From Juglans regia (Eukaryota; Streptophyta; Magnoliopsida; Fagales; Juglandaceae), in assembly GCF_001411555.2 (NCBI RefSeq), contig NC_049901.1, forward strand, positions 7,078,681-7,142,680: DNA of 64,000 nt. Reading direction: 5' to 3'. A program made the translations under genes and the position numbers. Numbering within the stretch: the first letter of the stretch is position 1; each line of letters opens with the position of its first letter. Below are positions 47,870 through 61,100 of the stretch, piece by piece. Below the pieces are notes generated by a model. The model was not told the origin of the DNA. It searched no databases and saw nothing but the letters and a program-made list of their open reading frames with translations.

Positions 47870-50800
47870 ATGCACGAAACTGGAGGTGGAGGAGGAGGAA
47901 CAATGTCGGTCGATCTCAATGATTACGCTATCATCAAAGAGGGAGAGGCTGAGATTCTCATGCGCAAAAATGAAGTCTTCTACAACCCATCCCAGGTTCC
48001 AAAACCTTCTGATTATGTGGTTGTGTTGTGTGTTGGGGTTTTTGATGATGTTTTTGTGGGTGTTGTGTTTGATATGGGATTCTGACTTGGGACTGTGATG
48101 GGTTATTGTTAGTTATTGCAGAGAGGTGTTTGGTTGCTGATAATTATGTAGAAAAAAGAAGTTTTGAATATTGACTTTAGACGAACCAACTCAATTAAAA
48201 TCTTCACCCTGAAAGAATGCCCGTGGCGGGGTTTAAACCTTTAATTTTTTAAAATCTGAATTGACGCCCAATTGGTTATTCACCGAGGTTTTGAGAATTA
48301 TATTAACAGAAAAGAGGACCTTCTGGTTTTGAAATGAGAAACTGTTATGGATTTCAGCAGAAATTCAGTCCGGGACAAAATTTATGGGCATAGATTGCCT
48401 TGTAATATGCTATTGGAAGTGTCAAACTTACATAAGCTAATATGTATCTATACTGCAGTGGGGATTACAACAGATCAGCATTTCAGGATATCCTTGCTAC
48501 GTGAGATTGGATAATGCTGGTCTCAAATTTAAACAACCAATTTCTTTTAACCGCACATAATTCCAATCTATGAAGTGTCACCTGGAATGATACTCTGGAA
48601 AGTCCATCCTCATGTTGATTTTCAAAAATTTATTTTATATTAATTTATTTGCAACCCAACTTGTTTTCCTTAATACTGAATTAGTTACAACCCAACCACA
48701 ATATCTGTTTCGAACTATAACCTAGTGTGTTCATTTTCCAGTTGTCACCATAAATACCATTTTGCGGCGTTAAAGTATTTAGATATCATATGCTATATTT
48801 AAAAAATCCCCTTTTATATTTAAAAAACTTTGAAAGATGCTACATGGTATGTACAATTACAGGATTGTAATTATTTCACAATCGTTTATCAGGTTGACAA
48901 CAGAGATATGTCAATTGCTGTCCTGAGGACATTTATATTCAAGCGAAAACAGGAGCAGGAAGCTATTTTGTTGAAAAGAACAAAGGCCGCACAGAAGGCT
49001 CCTGAGAAGGATTCCTCTGAAGCTTCTGGAGAAGCGGCAGCTGATAACGATGCAATGAACAATGAAAAACCTAATGGGGAATGTGAAGTGCCCAAAGAGA
49101 TATCTCAGGATGAACCATGCAGTGTTTCAAAAGAATCGGTCAAGACCCCTGAAGGAAAACGACATGGGGAAATGAAGCCACCAAGAGTTCTTGAGGTGTT
49201 TCTATGATCTTCTGTGATTGATTTCCAGTTCAAATTTTTAATGACTTTTGTTCACTCAGTTTGAAAAGTTTGTCAGGAAGACACGATTTTATAACTTTCA
49301 ACGTTATAAGTAATTCATGTAAATGCTTTTCTTGTGACTATACAGGCCTTGGCAGCTTCTGGTTTGAGATCTCTTAGATATGCTCGTGAAGTAGAAGGGA
49401 TAGGCCAAGTTGTGGCACTAGACAATGATAAAGGTGTGTATCCTCATACAATGCTAATTTTTCTGGAAAAGCCCCTGGTAATTTGTAGACCTGCAAGGAC
49501 ATATATTTGTGGACTCTAGTGACTAGACTGAAAGAACTGGGTAGGATAGAATACCTGTTTATGTACACAAATATTTATTTGAATATTGCATGTTGTCCCA
49601 CCTCCCTTCTGATGGATCTGCTGTATCATGTATGTGCATGATTTTGCCTAAATGAAGCTTGGCATCGTAATTCTTGTTGTAATCATTTGTTCTTTCAGTA
49701 TCTATTGAATCTTGCAAGAGAAATATTAAGTTCAATGGCTCACTAGCTTGTTCAAAGGTGGAAGCACATCTTACTGATGCTCGTGTATTTATGCTCACCC
49801 ATCCAAAAGAATTTGACGTGGTACGTAGAAGCTACAATTTTCCTTTATGAATCTAAGGGTTTTTTGAATATTCTCACGGAATTCATTTATCAGCCATATT
49901 TCTTGTTATGATGTTATTGAATTCAGACTTGGCTTCATCTTTATCAACATTTCACAATGAGCCAGTACTCAATAGTCTTTATTGCTATCTGTATTTCAGG
50001 TTGATCTTGATCCCTATGGTGCACCTTCTGTGTTCTTGGATTCTGCAGTTCAATCAGTTGTTGATGGGGGCATGCTAATGTGTACTGCAACCGATATGGC
50101 AGTACTATGTGGGAGTAGCGGGGAGGTTTGCTATTCCAAGTAAGATTTTGTACTTGTCTCACCTTTAGTTGAACAATGGTTTTGGATTAGTAGGCTTAGG
50201 ATTTACCAACTTTTTGTGATATTAGATATGGTTCCTATCCATTGAGAGGGAAATACTGCCACGAAATGGCTTTGAGGATTCTTCTTGCCTGCATTGAGGT
50301 ATTGCCATGCCCTTGAAAAGAATATAGACAATGTTGAGAAAATTAATTCTTTTTTCTTGTGTCTCTTTCTTTCAATTTTGGACCAGAAACAAAGAGAACT
50401 GATATGGTATTGTCTCAACATATTTGCTTAAATGTTTTTAAAACTCTGACAAATTTGTGGGCTAATCTCTTGGTATTCATGAAAACCTTGCTCACTTTAT
50501 GCTTAATAAGTGCTGTTCCATCTGCTATACTGTTGTTCCTTGTCTTCCCTTAAAACCCCAAATGTAAATGCACTTCACTTCTTCATAACTAATTACTTCT
50601 GCTATATGGTTCAACTCATGTGATCATCTGTTTGAAAATGCTGAGATTTCAACCATAATATGTTAGACTTGAGTTCTGCCAAGAGGATATCTATGGGATG
50701 ATAATTTTTTCTTGTGATGGTTTGAACAGTTTTTATTCTAACTTCAAATCTCTTAAGATTATGAAAGTTCCTGGAATGGTATTCTAATCAAGTCTTCAGT

Positions 50801-53212
50801 GTTTAGCATTGCCATCATTACTTTTCTTTAGGCTTCTGTTTTTGTTTGACTTGTGGCTTGTGGCTCTGGTAAAGATTCTTACTGTCACTCATCCCATTTC
50901 CCAGTAATGTGCATGCCCACTCCATACGCGCCCGTGTTGTCACTCATCTCATGTTGAGAAGCATTTACAGCAAGGAAATAATTTTATGTAAAAATAAATT
51001 TACTTGTTATTGCACAGACAAATCTTAAGCGTGTGTTTATGTTTTTTTCCTTTTTTTCTTTAATGCAGAGCCATGCAAATCGGTACAAGCGGTACATTGT
51101 TCCTGTGCTATCTGTTAAGATGAACTTTTATGTCCGGGTTTTTGTTCGCATTTACACGTATGTGGCCAACCTACTTTGAATGAATTCAATAATAGCTTGT
51201 ATCACTTTGTGTTATAATTACAAGGATAAGATGATGCTTCTATTGACTTAGAGCTGACCTTATTTGCTGCAGTTCTGCGAGTGCAATGAAAAATACTCCC
51301 CTTAAGCTTTCATATGTTTATCAGTGCACTGGTTGTGATTCTTTTCATCTTCAGCCTATCGGGAGGACAGTTTCCAAGGTGCTCACATCATGATTTCATA
51401 TGATATCGGTGCCAGTAATTTTTTGTTGACATGGGTGCAGCTTAAAATCACATTTGTCTATATATTAATGAAAATAATCTAAGATGATAATGTTTGAGTG
51501 CTTGAACAAATCTTCAGATTATATTATTTTTTTCACTCAGTTCAAAATTTTGACAATGCTCTGATCTCATTATTTTGTTTTCCCCTTTCCTCCTAGAACA
51601 ACAGCGTAAGACATCTGCCTGGGTTTGGTCCTGCTGCTCCTCAAGAGTGTAGCGACTGTGGGAAGAAGTTTAACATGGGTGGGCCTATATGGTCTGCTCC
51701 AATCCATGATCAAGAATGGGTAACTTCCATACTTGCAGATGTGAAATCTATGAAGGATAGGTATCCTGCTTATGATCGAATCTCTGCTGTATTGACAACA
51801 ATATCAGAGGTGTGTTATTTTCTTTATCCACTTGTCATATCTTTTCTGTTATTTATACAAGAGACTGGTTGGTTATTCTCAAATTATAAAAGAGATTGGT
51901 GTCTAGTTTGCACCACATCTACATATGCCTCATCCAAAGACACTACACATTTTTTGTTTTTTAAAGTATCTTTAACAAATGTGTGGAAGGTCCCCACTTA
52001 AAGTTCAATATAGTTTCCTTGGATATTTAATTTTGCCCAGTTTGTCGCAGAATACTAGGAAATTGGATATTTAGATTTTGTGTCAGAGAGTGCTACTTAT
52101 GGGTGGTGTTGGAGAACTTTTCATTTGATGATCTCCTGTTCATTATGACAGTCATCATACATATATATAAATTCTAATTCCATGGGCATACTTTCTGTAG
52201 GAACTGCCTGATGTTCCTCTATTTCTGAGTCTGCACAACCTATGTGCCACGCTTAAATGCACCTCTCCATCAGCAGTAATATTCCGTTCAGCTGTGATCA
52301 ATGCTGGATATCGTATATCTGGAACTCATGTGAATCCATTGGGGCTGAAATCAGATGCTCCCATGGATGTCATTTGGGACATAATGCGCTGCTGGGTAAG
52401 ACTTCATTTTCACTGTCTTATCTTTTAAAGCATGCATACAGTCTGAGACATCCATTTATTTAGGTCCATGTACTTTAGTTTTTGTTTCTTCTGATTTTGT
52501 ATATGAATTCTCAAAGCAGTTAAAGTGACTGAATTTCGTGTTCTCATGTCATTTGCTTGAATAGTTTTTAGACTTAAGCTGCACTAGAAATTTCTTGGTA
52601 TTATTTATTCTATATAGTGTGTTAATATGAGCATTTCCGAAATGACGAGATTGGATGTATTGACTACGTGGATTCCTTTGCTTTCCAGGTAAAAAATCAT
52701 CCAGTTAAACCTCAACCACCAGATCTGCCAGGAAGTGTGATACTTGCTAAGGAGCCAGTTCTTCAAGTAAGCGACACCTTCCAAGTTGCAGTTATTTATC
52801 TTATACTTATTTTCTTATTTTCTATTGCTAATGGCATCTGATTCACTTATTTACCTTTAGTCTACATTTAAAATACATATACCTGTTACGAGTGTTGGCA
52901 TGTCCGTGAACTTTTAGTCACAGAAAATCTCCCTCCCTCTCTCTTGGACAGGCTAATTTTGCTCGGGCTGTTGCTTCTCTTAGCAAAGCACAAGCCAAGA
53001 AGGTCACACGCTTCCTTCCCAATCCTGAAAGACATTGGGGCCCAAAGCTGAGAGCAGGTCGTCAAATTACCAGCAAGCACGTCTCTCTTTTGGGTCCTCA
53101 GGCATTGAATGCTACTATTAACCACGAAGAAGATGGTGAAGAGCGTGGTACCAAGCGTCAAAAGACAGAGGAACCCAACTTACTTGGAAGTATTCCTACA
53201 GACCAAGCCTGA
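47870..53212 (+). CDS. TRM1: tRNA (guanine26-N2)-dimethyltransferase
   Basis: Twelve exons: 47870-47995, 48893-49195, 49346-49433, 49699-49820, 50000-50139, 50226-50298, 51069-51157, 51273-51378, 51597-51809, 52201-52395, 52689-52766, 52952-53212. They total 1,794 bp (597 aa) with phases that all agree. It uses S-adenosylmethionine to dimethylate G26 of tRNAs. Markers: FYNPSQ then [25 protein letters not shown] (SAM-binding region); the catalytic-type VDLDPYGAP (about 214-222); and two cysteine pairs, C332/C335 and C367/C370 approximately, likely zinc-binding. Residues about 60-140 are an acidic, low-complexity insert, and the C-terminus is basic (GTKRQKTEE). A second ATG at 47903 (MSVDLNDY) could be the start. 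TRM1 next to SEP1/2 is also known in Arabidopsis. Confidence 0.94.
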
Positions 53213-53526
53213 CTAGAGCTTTGTCAACTCTCCCATTATTAAAACACAAAAAGAAAAAATGATGTATGCTTTCGGTGCTCCCCTTTCTCTTACCTTTTTT
53301 GGTGGGGAGAGAGATAGAGAGATATCTCAAGAAATGCTCCACAGTTTAATAGAATTGCGAGGGAAAGTGGAATTGAGAAACTCTGGTGACGTTAGAAGTA
53401 AATTTGTTGCAATTTTGAAGTTTTAGAAATGCATAATGTAAAAAGTTCATTTCTTAAATTTACTGGAGTTCTTGGATTTGGTATTCGAAATCTAGGTGTT
53501 CCAAACTTCCAACTCGTTTACGGATG

Positions 53527-53695
53527 CCGTTTAGATGGTGAATTGAGATGAAGTTAAAAGTTAATAAAATATTATTAAAATATTATTTTTTAATATTATT
53601 ATTATTTTAAAATTTGAAAAAATTGAATTATTTATTATATTTTATATAAAAATTTAAAAAAATTATAATAATAAGATAAAATGATAAATTTTTAC
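53527..53695. repeat. MITE family B copy (one end decayed)
   Basis: Starts GCCGTTTAGATGGTGAATTGAG and shares long stretches with 46905-47108, including the TTTTTTAATATTATTATTAT core, but the right terminus is not clear. Confidence 0.55.
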
Positions 53696-54120
53696 TGTAA
53701 CGAGAAGGGTTGCCCCCATGGGAATGATGTGTAAAGACTCGTGGCTTTCATGTGTACTTTCTTGTGGACTTGATGCTGACAACCCTTGAATCAAATGGTT
53801 GGTTACTTTCTGCGGAGGTGAGACCAAATCATTCGTGAGATTCAGCTGCGCAAGGACTAGTTATTTTGAAAGAGATGGAGAATTATTATTAAAAAATTAT
53901 TTTTTATATAAATTTTATATTTATTTTTTTAAAAAGTATGCACTCTTTCTTAAGGATGTAATCGATCAAAGAGAGGTCATGGATAGAAAATCCAGGTCTA
54001 TCATTTTTGTGGGACCAGACTGTTAGCTATTGGTTCTATGAATATATTTTTTTTTTGACAAAAAAATTAATGGAAAAAAATAATTAAAGTAGTAAAATTA
54101 AATACTAATTCAAAAAATGT

Positions 54121-54298
54121 CTCATTTGGATAGTCAAATTATTTCATTTCGTTTTATCTCATCTTATCATTACAATTTTTTTAAATTTTCACACAAAATA
54201 TAATAAACAATTAAACTTTTTCAATTTTCAAAATAATAACAACATTCTAATAATATTTTATTCAACTTTTATCTTAACTCATCTCATCTCAACTCACT
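54121..54298. repeat. MITE family B copy
   Basis: From CTCATTTGGATAGTCAAATT to CATCTCAACTCACTGTCG, in opposite orientation to the copy at 46905-47108. Confidence 0.6.
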
Positions 54299-54659
54299 GT
54301 CGTAATCAAGTTAACATTTTATATATGATTAACGAATATTAAATAATTTCATTATATAAATATAGTGAATTGTGATCCTTTGAATAAAAATTACATAATT
54401 AACTTATATAATTATTATATAAAATAATATTATATTTATATATAAAATATTTAAAAATATATATACATTAAGTTGGTATTAGTCCGATCCGATCCAAAAA
54501 AATCACATCCCAAAACTGATCAGTAACTGTAAGGCTATTCGGACCGGACCGAAAGTCATCATTTTGTTGAACACTTGGGTGAAATTCCTACCCTAGTAGC
54601 TTTAAAAATACCTTGCTCATATTTTAAAACAATATAAATTATTTCCCTCTCATCAACAA

Positions 54660-54731
54660 GTCGTTGTAGTATAGTGGTAAGTATTCCCGCCTGTCACGCG
54701 GGTGACCCGGGTTCGATCCCCGGCAACGGCG
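54660..54731 (+). tRNA. tRNA-Asp (anticodon GTC)
   Basis: A 72-nt cloverleaf. The acceptor arm GTCGTTG pairs with CAACGGC. The D arm has TAGTATAGTGGTAAGTA. The anticodon loop CTGTCAC gives GTC. The T arm has GGGTTCGATCCCC. A T run (from 54733) follows almost directly and can serve as terminator. CCA is not encoded. Confidence 0.96.
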
Positions 54732-55242
54732 ATTTTTTGTATTTTTGTTGAAAAAACTTCAATCCCTCTGTCATTCAGAAACAAATTTATTTCCCTCCAT
54801 CGTTACGAAGGCTCAAAACGACGTTCAGATGGGCCTTGAGTCTTTAAATTAATTGTCACATCACATGAATCTACGTAAAAAGTTTTGTTTTTGTTTTCTG
54901 TCATTTAAGGTGAGTTTCCGCTACAGTAAATCAACTTTTATTGTTATATTTGACATTCATTATAATTCAATTAAATCTATTAAAACGTTTGAACACTCTC
55001 TCTCTTTCCTCGATTTTTCTCTTTGAATTGGATTATTTTGCCGCCTGCTCTACATGACCGATAATTGCATTTTGCAACTTTTATTTTATTTTATTTTTTT
55101 ATTCACATGTCTTTAATATATTTAAATATTTTTAAAAAATAAAAAAATATATTAATATACTTAAAATTATTTTCTTAATTATTAAATAAAAAAGTAATAA
55201 TTTTCTAGCGGTCAAGTTGAGCGACCACATTTGATGGGCAAA
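54732..55242. other. Gene-free stretch downstream of tRNA-Asp
   Basis: AT-rich. The part at about 55080-55250 (TATTTAAATATTTTTAAAAAA, then GCGGTCAAGTTGAGCGACC) resembles a block at 61571-61790, so it is probably a further repeat family. Confidence 0.45.
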
Positions 55243-55401
55243 GTACTTTTTCCTTTCACTACCAACTCCTTGCCTTCCCTCGGTTTCTTCCTCCCGCCAG
55301 CAAGTTATCTCCCTTTCACCCCTGTGCCTTTTCTCTTCTCCTAGGGATTCATTTTTGTGCATTTTCTCTACGGTCATTTTTGTGCCTTTTCTCGCCAAGG
55401 T

Positions 55402-55438
<37 letters not shown>

Positions 55439-55800
55439 AGCTTAGATTTTCTTTTTCAAACTTTCACTTTCAGTTCATATTTATCTCGTGTTCGATTTGT
55501 GTAGTTCTTTTTTACTTAGATGTTTATTGTTCTGCTGATCAGTTGCTTCTGATTTGTGGGTTTTGTAACGTCACTTAAACATTGTTGTTTTAACTTTTGG
55601 AAACTCGGTATCGTCTGTTTCCTCTTCTCCTAAACGATGGAGGGAGTAAGATGGTGTTTCAGTTCAGCTTATAAACTCTGGAAGGACTATGAATTATTTA
55701 TTCTAGCCAACATTTTCTACTGCGTTTCTTTCTGCTACGGCACAGGTATGAGACTACATTAGTTAGGCAAACTATAAACTTTGAAAAGTTAGGTTGGCTT
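55243..55800. other. Leader-like region with (CT)n tract and 17-bp repeat
   Basis: C/T-rich sequence with a TC microsatellite at about 55404-55436, looking like a promoter/leader of a plant gene. It contains ATCTCGTGTTCGATTTG at 55483-55499, repeated exactly at 56035-56051, where the receptor-kinase fragment ends. No long open frame. Confidence 0.45.
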
Positions 55801-55842
55801 TTGTGGTGGGGGGTTTTTGGGAGGAGATTGCTCGTCCGGATC

Positions 55843-56037
55843 ATGAATATGAACACGAAGAGAGCCGAATTTCTTGTCGAACTTATGGTTCTATCAGATT
55901 TATGGTGGTTAGTTTCTGGTCTAGGTTCCATGTCTTCCATTGCCATTTCTTATGGTGAAAAAGGTCCTGTTTTCTGTGGTTTAAAATCAGATGGGTCGCA
56001 TCTTGTAACATGTTACGGATCAAACACCGCTATAATC
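55843..56037 (+). pseudogene. 5' fragment of an ACR4/CRINKLY4-type receptor kinase gene
   Basis: Sixty-five codons from an ATG. They contain a hydrophobic signal-peptide-like start ending in SDLWWLVSGLGSMSSIA and then ISYGEKGPVFCGLKSDGSHL, which I recognise as the beginning of the extracellular crinkly repeat region of ACR4-type kinases. After Ile-65 the match ends abruptly and a stop follows at 56050-56052. The whole receptor, including further repeats, membrane span and kinase, is absent; complete proteins are roughly 900 aa. The fragment is a truncated duplicate, not a functional receptor. The junction falls inside the 17-bp direct repeat described at 55483. Confidence 0.75.
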
Positions 56038-56534
56038 TCGTGTTCGATTTGAGACCCAAACTTGCCAAGGGGTTACTACTAACAACGATATTTCTTTTTG
56101 TAACTAATGAATTGACTGCAAACCAAACATATGAAAAGAATGCAATCAAGCTAGCAGTTTCCATCACTTTCAGGATTCCATTCCCAGCTCCAGCAATGTT
56201 GAGAAAAACAAAGAGGATGTTTTAAAAAAGTAGAAACTCAAATACAGATCTTTTAAATGAAAGAACAAATACAGAGCTCCGGTATTGAAGAAGGCAAACA
56301 TTCTTTCTTATTCCATAGCTGGTAAAGTGCTAAACCAAATGAAAATGATGGTTTGTAAAAGATTGTAGGAGTGTTAAATATAGATTTCAAACGATCTGTT
56401 GCTTCTATACAAAAACTGATGGCATTCCAACTGATTATAGCTAGCATAAGTAATCTGTTGCTGCGTTCCAATTTTCTTTGGTTCATCATTTAATTCATTT
56501 TTAAAGTGATGGCTAGTTTAACTAACCTGGGTTA

Positions 56535-57297
56535 TTATGTACAGAAAGCTGAATCTTGGAGGCTTGCTTGTCAAACTATTGTTGGAAATAAGGAAAATTC
56601 TGGCAAGGTACTCTTTGAAACAATTTATTCTTCGTTAGTTTCTAATATCCATGCTTTAAGTATGTTAAAATGTTACATATATGATACCCAAAGTATACAA
56701 GTTTTAGTGAGATTATTTACTTCCGTAGGTACGGCCTTAAAAGAGGTATAATGTCAACTCTTTCTTTAATGCAAAATGATATATGGAAATCCAAACTGAT
56801 TTTGATTAAAAGGTATAGAATCCGGTACTCACGTTGCATTGATCAGAGGCTTGTACATCCACCACATGGGAAGACGTCCGGCCAGTGCTAACTTAACTCT
56901 AGACGGAGACGATATTTTGGATGACAATGTGGAGGTTATCCTTGAGAGATCTCCAGGCAAGAAGGTTAAGAAAGAAAAGGAAAGAAAGAGGAAGTCTAGA
57001 AATGATGTAGATGCTGAATTTAAACATGCCTTAGCTCGCATGAATGCTGACAGAAATACATTCATGGTAGAGAGAAGAGAATTTTACAGCAAGCAAGAGC
57101 GGGATAGAAATGAACAGCTTGCACTTGAGAAGAAGAAGTTCGAAGCTAAAATAATGAAATTAAATCTTGATGGGATGAAACCAAAGCAGCAACTTTATTT
57201 CCAACGTCTTCAGGATGAAATTTTCGATGCTTTAATGAGTAAGTCTGCAATCACATCACCATCCGAAGACCCATCCACACCTCTTAGAGGTGTGTAA
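56535..57297 (+). pseudogene. NAM-associated-domain-like coding fragment
   Basis: The main piece runs from about 56816 to the stop at 57295-57297. Its charged, coiled-coil-like sequence has a basic cluster (KKVKKEKERKRKSRN) and an end (LNLDGMKPKQQLYFQRLQDE) that resembles the C-terminal NAM-associated domain often found in proteins related to transposon genes. A possible preceding exon is 56545-56608 (after TTATGTACAG, KAESWRLACQTIVGN, before a GT). The two parts were joined only by eye and there is no N-terminal DNA-binding domain. It may be a decayed or captured gene. Function not assigned. Confidence 0.4.
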
Positions 57298-58141
57298 GTA
57301 TTTGTCTAGTTCATTTCGACTAATATATGTTTAACGACTTCGTCTAATTTTAGTGGTTGTCTAGCCACATGTGATGGAAATACATGTGGCTGTGCAGCAA
57401 CTTTGTGATGGGGGCATTGTCTTTATTTTTTGTGATGGTCAGTAACATTAGTGATGGGCTGACTTTTGGAGGTGTGTATATTTTTGTGATGGGCTGAAAT
57501 ATGTTGAACACTAGTGATGACTTGTGTTTTTCTCAATGGAGTTTTTTTGAGGTGAAAATTTAATAGATGTGTTTTTTTCAATGGTGTTGTATGAAATATT
57601 TAGAATATATTTGTTGCACTCAGGACCTATCCACATCTTTATCCGAGTCTCAAATTGTATAATATTAATATTTTCATGTAGCTCTTAATTAAAAAAAAAA
57701 TTAATAGAACAAAAAAAAATGAAAAAAAAAATATTATTAAATTTATAATATTTTATTATTATTTTGACTAATATATGGATAATCTAATATGGGAATAAGT
57801 TTTGAATAGAATAGTCAAATGTAAAATTATGTCATATTATGCAAATTTTGCATTTGTATTTGCATAATCCAATGCTAATGCTCTTAAGGCTGTTGAGATT
57901 ATCTCAATCACAGTCACTCTAGCAAAGCAATCCTAGGAAGAAATCAATGGTAAATCAACTGGAGTATTTTATTGCTCTAAAACTCATACCATCAAGTTTA
58001 TAAGTAAAATTACACCCAACAATCTGCATATCCGAAATAGGTCAGAGAGAAGATAATTAATAGCACAATTGCTAAGACTACTGATAGTTCCAACAACTCT
58101 TACAGTAAAATAATGGTATTCGCTGTCGATCAAAATTTTTT
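57298..58141. other. Interval with GTGATGG words and a MITE end
   Basis: From 57368 to 57520 the word GTGATGG (or GTGATG) recurs about six times at irregular spacing. Around 57870-57895 CCAATGCTAATGCTCTTAAGG matches an end of the Tourist-like family at 27456-27907, but the partner end was not found. The part nearest 58141 is the RGP 3' UTR side. Confidence 0.45.
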
Positions 58142-61100
58142 TTAAGCCTTCCCATTGGGAAGCTTATCTGAAGCCCCACCTGAGTTTAGTTCATCCCAAG
58201 CTTCAATCCATGTGACCATGGCGTCTGCCAGCTTGTCAAAGTAGGGATCTACCTTGGCAAGCTTTTCCTTAACCTGCTTGGACAGTTCAAGGTAGCAGTT
58301 CTGAACAGAGGTGCAGTCTTTTGGAAGGACAGCTGATTGGAAGAATGGGATGATCTCCTCCTGCCAGAAGATGCCTTTGTACTCCTTCTTCAGATTCACA
58401 AATGGGTTACTGGCTTTGCTGTGCCAGATATAGGGCAGACCGGTCTTGACTCCCAATCCCAAATGGTCGCATATCACCTAAATAACAGTCAGTGAGGTAT
58501 CTATTAATCGTTCCATGACTTTTCAAAAAGTTGAAGGAAGACTAAATTTGGGTTTTACGAACACTTTACAATCAGGCCTGAGGCGGGGAAAAAATGATGA
58601 TAGAAGGTAATCTATAAGTAACATGGAGAGAATCAAAAGAGAATGAGAGTAGACCTTGATGCACCAGCCAGCCCACATATCATCATAACGTCCAATAGGC
58701 TGACCATCACCCATGAGACCAAAGTACATTGCTGGACCAATAAGCTCACGATCGAATGCTAAATTCATACCACACATGGGGAACAAGGTTCCCTTGGGGA
58801 TTGTCAGGACTGCATCCACATACCTACAAGAAAAGGGGGTATAATCCTTAGGATTATGCTAGAAAAGTGGAAACTCAAATTTGCCGGTTATTGAGCACAC
58901 TGCCAACCTAGTGTTCCTCTCGAGAGGCTTCACGAGCTGTGTAGGAGCATCATAATCTGGGATGTTGAGCCAGAGGCCATGAGAAACAGCCGTTTTGGCT
59001 CCCTCACGAAGGCTAAAAGGGTATCCACGGACAAAATCTGCGCCTTCTCGGAAAGGATCATACAGGGTATTGAAAAAATGAGGGGTGGATGGGCAGAGGA
59101 GGTTCTTGATGTGCTGCTCAAGGGCGTTAATTGATCTTCCAGATGGATCTTTCGCAACCTAAGCATCAGTAAATTTCCACATCAATTTGGTGATTGGGGA
59201 AAAATTATTTCAACATTTTTTAATAGGTTTTAATATATGCAGCACAAAATAGAACCTAAACTCAAACTATTTTAAATCATCATGCTTGAAAGAGAAAAAT
59301 AAGGGTAAAAAGTATGAAGAGTCAAGAAGACACTGCCTTAGGTATTAATAAATAAATTTTTAGGGGCAGATTAAATAATTTCAATTAGAGTTAGGGTGCA
59401 TTAACATAATAAATTATCAAACTAAAGAGAGGGTCCTAGCATTTTCAGCCAGGTTAAGGAACTCAGAAGAGATTAGTCGAGATTCAAAATACAGTCATGG
59501 AGCTATCTCTTAATATGGAACACACCCACAAATCAATGAGACTGGTTCTAAACTAATTGAGAGAAAGAATAAACGAGAGATATAAGAATCTTGAGAAACA
59601 CAATCATGCAATTAGTATTGATTTATGATAGTGGTTTCATAAGTCCGTCTCAGCATTTTGAAATCCCAAAGCTGGTCCACAAATTGCAAGATCCATCAAA
59701 GCAAAGAGTGACAAGTATAATGAAATTCAGTCCTTTTAGTAAAAGAGCATGGCAATTGGGCTGAATGCAGTATGTTGTCACCTCCAGTTATATCGCAACA
59801 AAAAAAAGAAAAAAGAAAAATTTTTTTTGATAGGTAATCACAGATAATATATTCAAAGAAATAGGTATAGCCCAAGTACACATGAAGTATACATGAAAAC
59901 ACGCCTATACAATAGAAAGATAAATTATCTTATCATAAAAACTTTCAAAGAGCACAACAACACAGCTAGATACAATCATAAAAAACTGAAAAAGATATAC
60001 AGCTGTAGATCTAAGAAAAAGATTAATACAATCATGAGGGTTGCATCTCACCAATATTCCAAAGGTATAAATTGATTCCGTTTATGAGATTCTTGACAAC
60101 TGTCCATCGGTACAGAGCCAAATTTAAGATAGATCCATGTAAAGAAGCTCCAAATCTCACATGATTGTGCCGTAAAAACAGGATCTATCTAATGAGATTA
60201 TAGCTTGATTAATTTAGATTGTAAGAAGGCCTTCAAAGCTAAAAGCTAAAAGTCTACCATGACCCATAAACGTACATATGTCGTTAGCGCAATGAGAAGA
60301 CAGCAAAATTACAAAGTTTGAAATATACCTCTGCAGGGCTCATTCGACATAGAGTTAAGAATTTATTTTTAATTCAAAATTCTGTTAAAGTTCCGAACAA
60401 TCTAGTTCAAGAATTTGAATTTCATTGAATTCAGATTGGAGATATAGATTCACGCAAACATTAATCTTGACGCACGCGAAACAACCCTCTTCGTTTGTGT
60501 CTTTGCGAAGCTCAAAATAAAAATTGAAGATCAAAACATAAAAATCTCAAGCTAAATTGACATCCATGCAGATCCATGCTACCGCTACAATAACAGAATT
60601 TGCAGATGGAAACACATCAAGAGGCTAATGAATAAAATACATACACATGCAGGATGCAGCACGAGCATAATCGGAAAATAACAACACCCAGAAATCAAAT
60701 CAGCCAAATTTATGTAAAAGCAAGACAAGTGGGATATAAAACGCCATAAATGAAATAACTTTTTTCTTTTTGATGAAAAGGAGCAATGCTCCTATCATAA
60801 ATCAAAGAACTTACAAAGCAGTCGTCGTCAATAGTGAAGATATACTTCTTCTTAGACACCATGTAGCCAAAGCAGCGGCAGGCAGAGTCCTTGAAGGAAA
60901 TGCAGGAGGCCTTAGGACCCAGAATCCTGTTGATGTCATTGCGGTTATAGAGCTCGTAGTCAAAGCCATCCGGGACCTTGATGATCTTTGAAGGATCGCC
61001 ATCTTGGACGATGATGAGGTGGTAAGGCTCGAAGAATGGCCTCCACATCTCAAGGAAGTCCAGGTTCCTGATGGTGGGGATCACAATATCAAGCTCATCT

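Larger units (their letters stand above)
53213..54659. other. TRM1 3' side and gene-free interval
   Basis: Starts with the TRM1 3' UTR. Holds two MITE family B copies and AT-rich sequence. Near 54540 GGACCGGACCGAAAG resembles subterminal words of hAT elements seen near 17880. No coding exon was recognised. Confidence 0.5.

Noticed and set aside
58475..58477. GTG at the start of the last RGP coding block as a translation start
   Set aside because: It is the first codon of exon 4 directly after a TTAG acceptor, and its phase joins exon 3 exactly.
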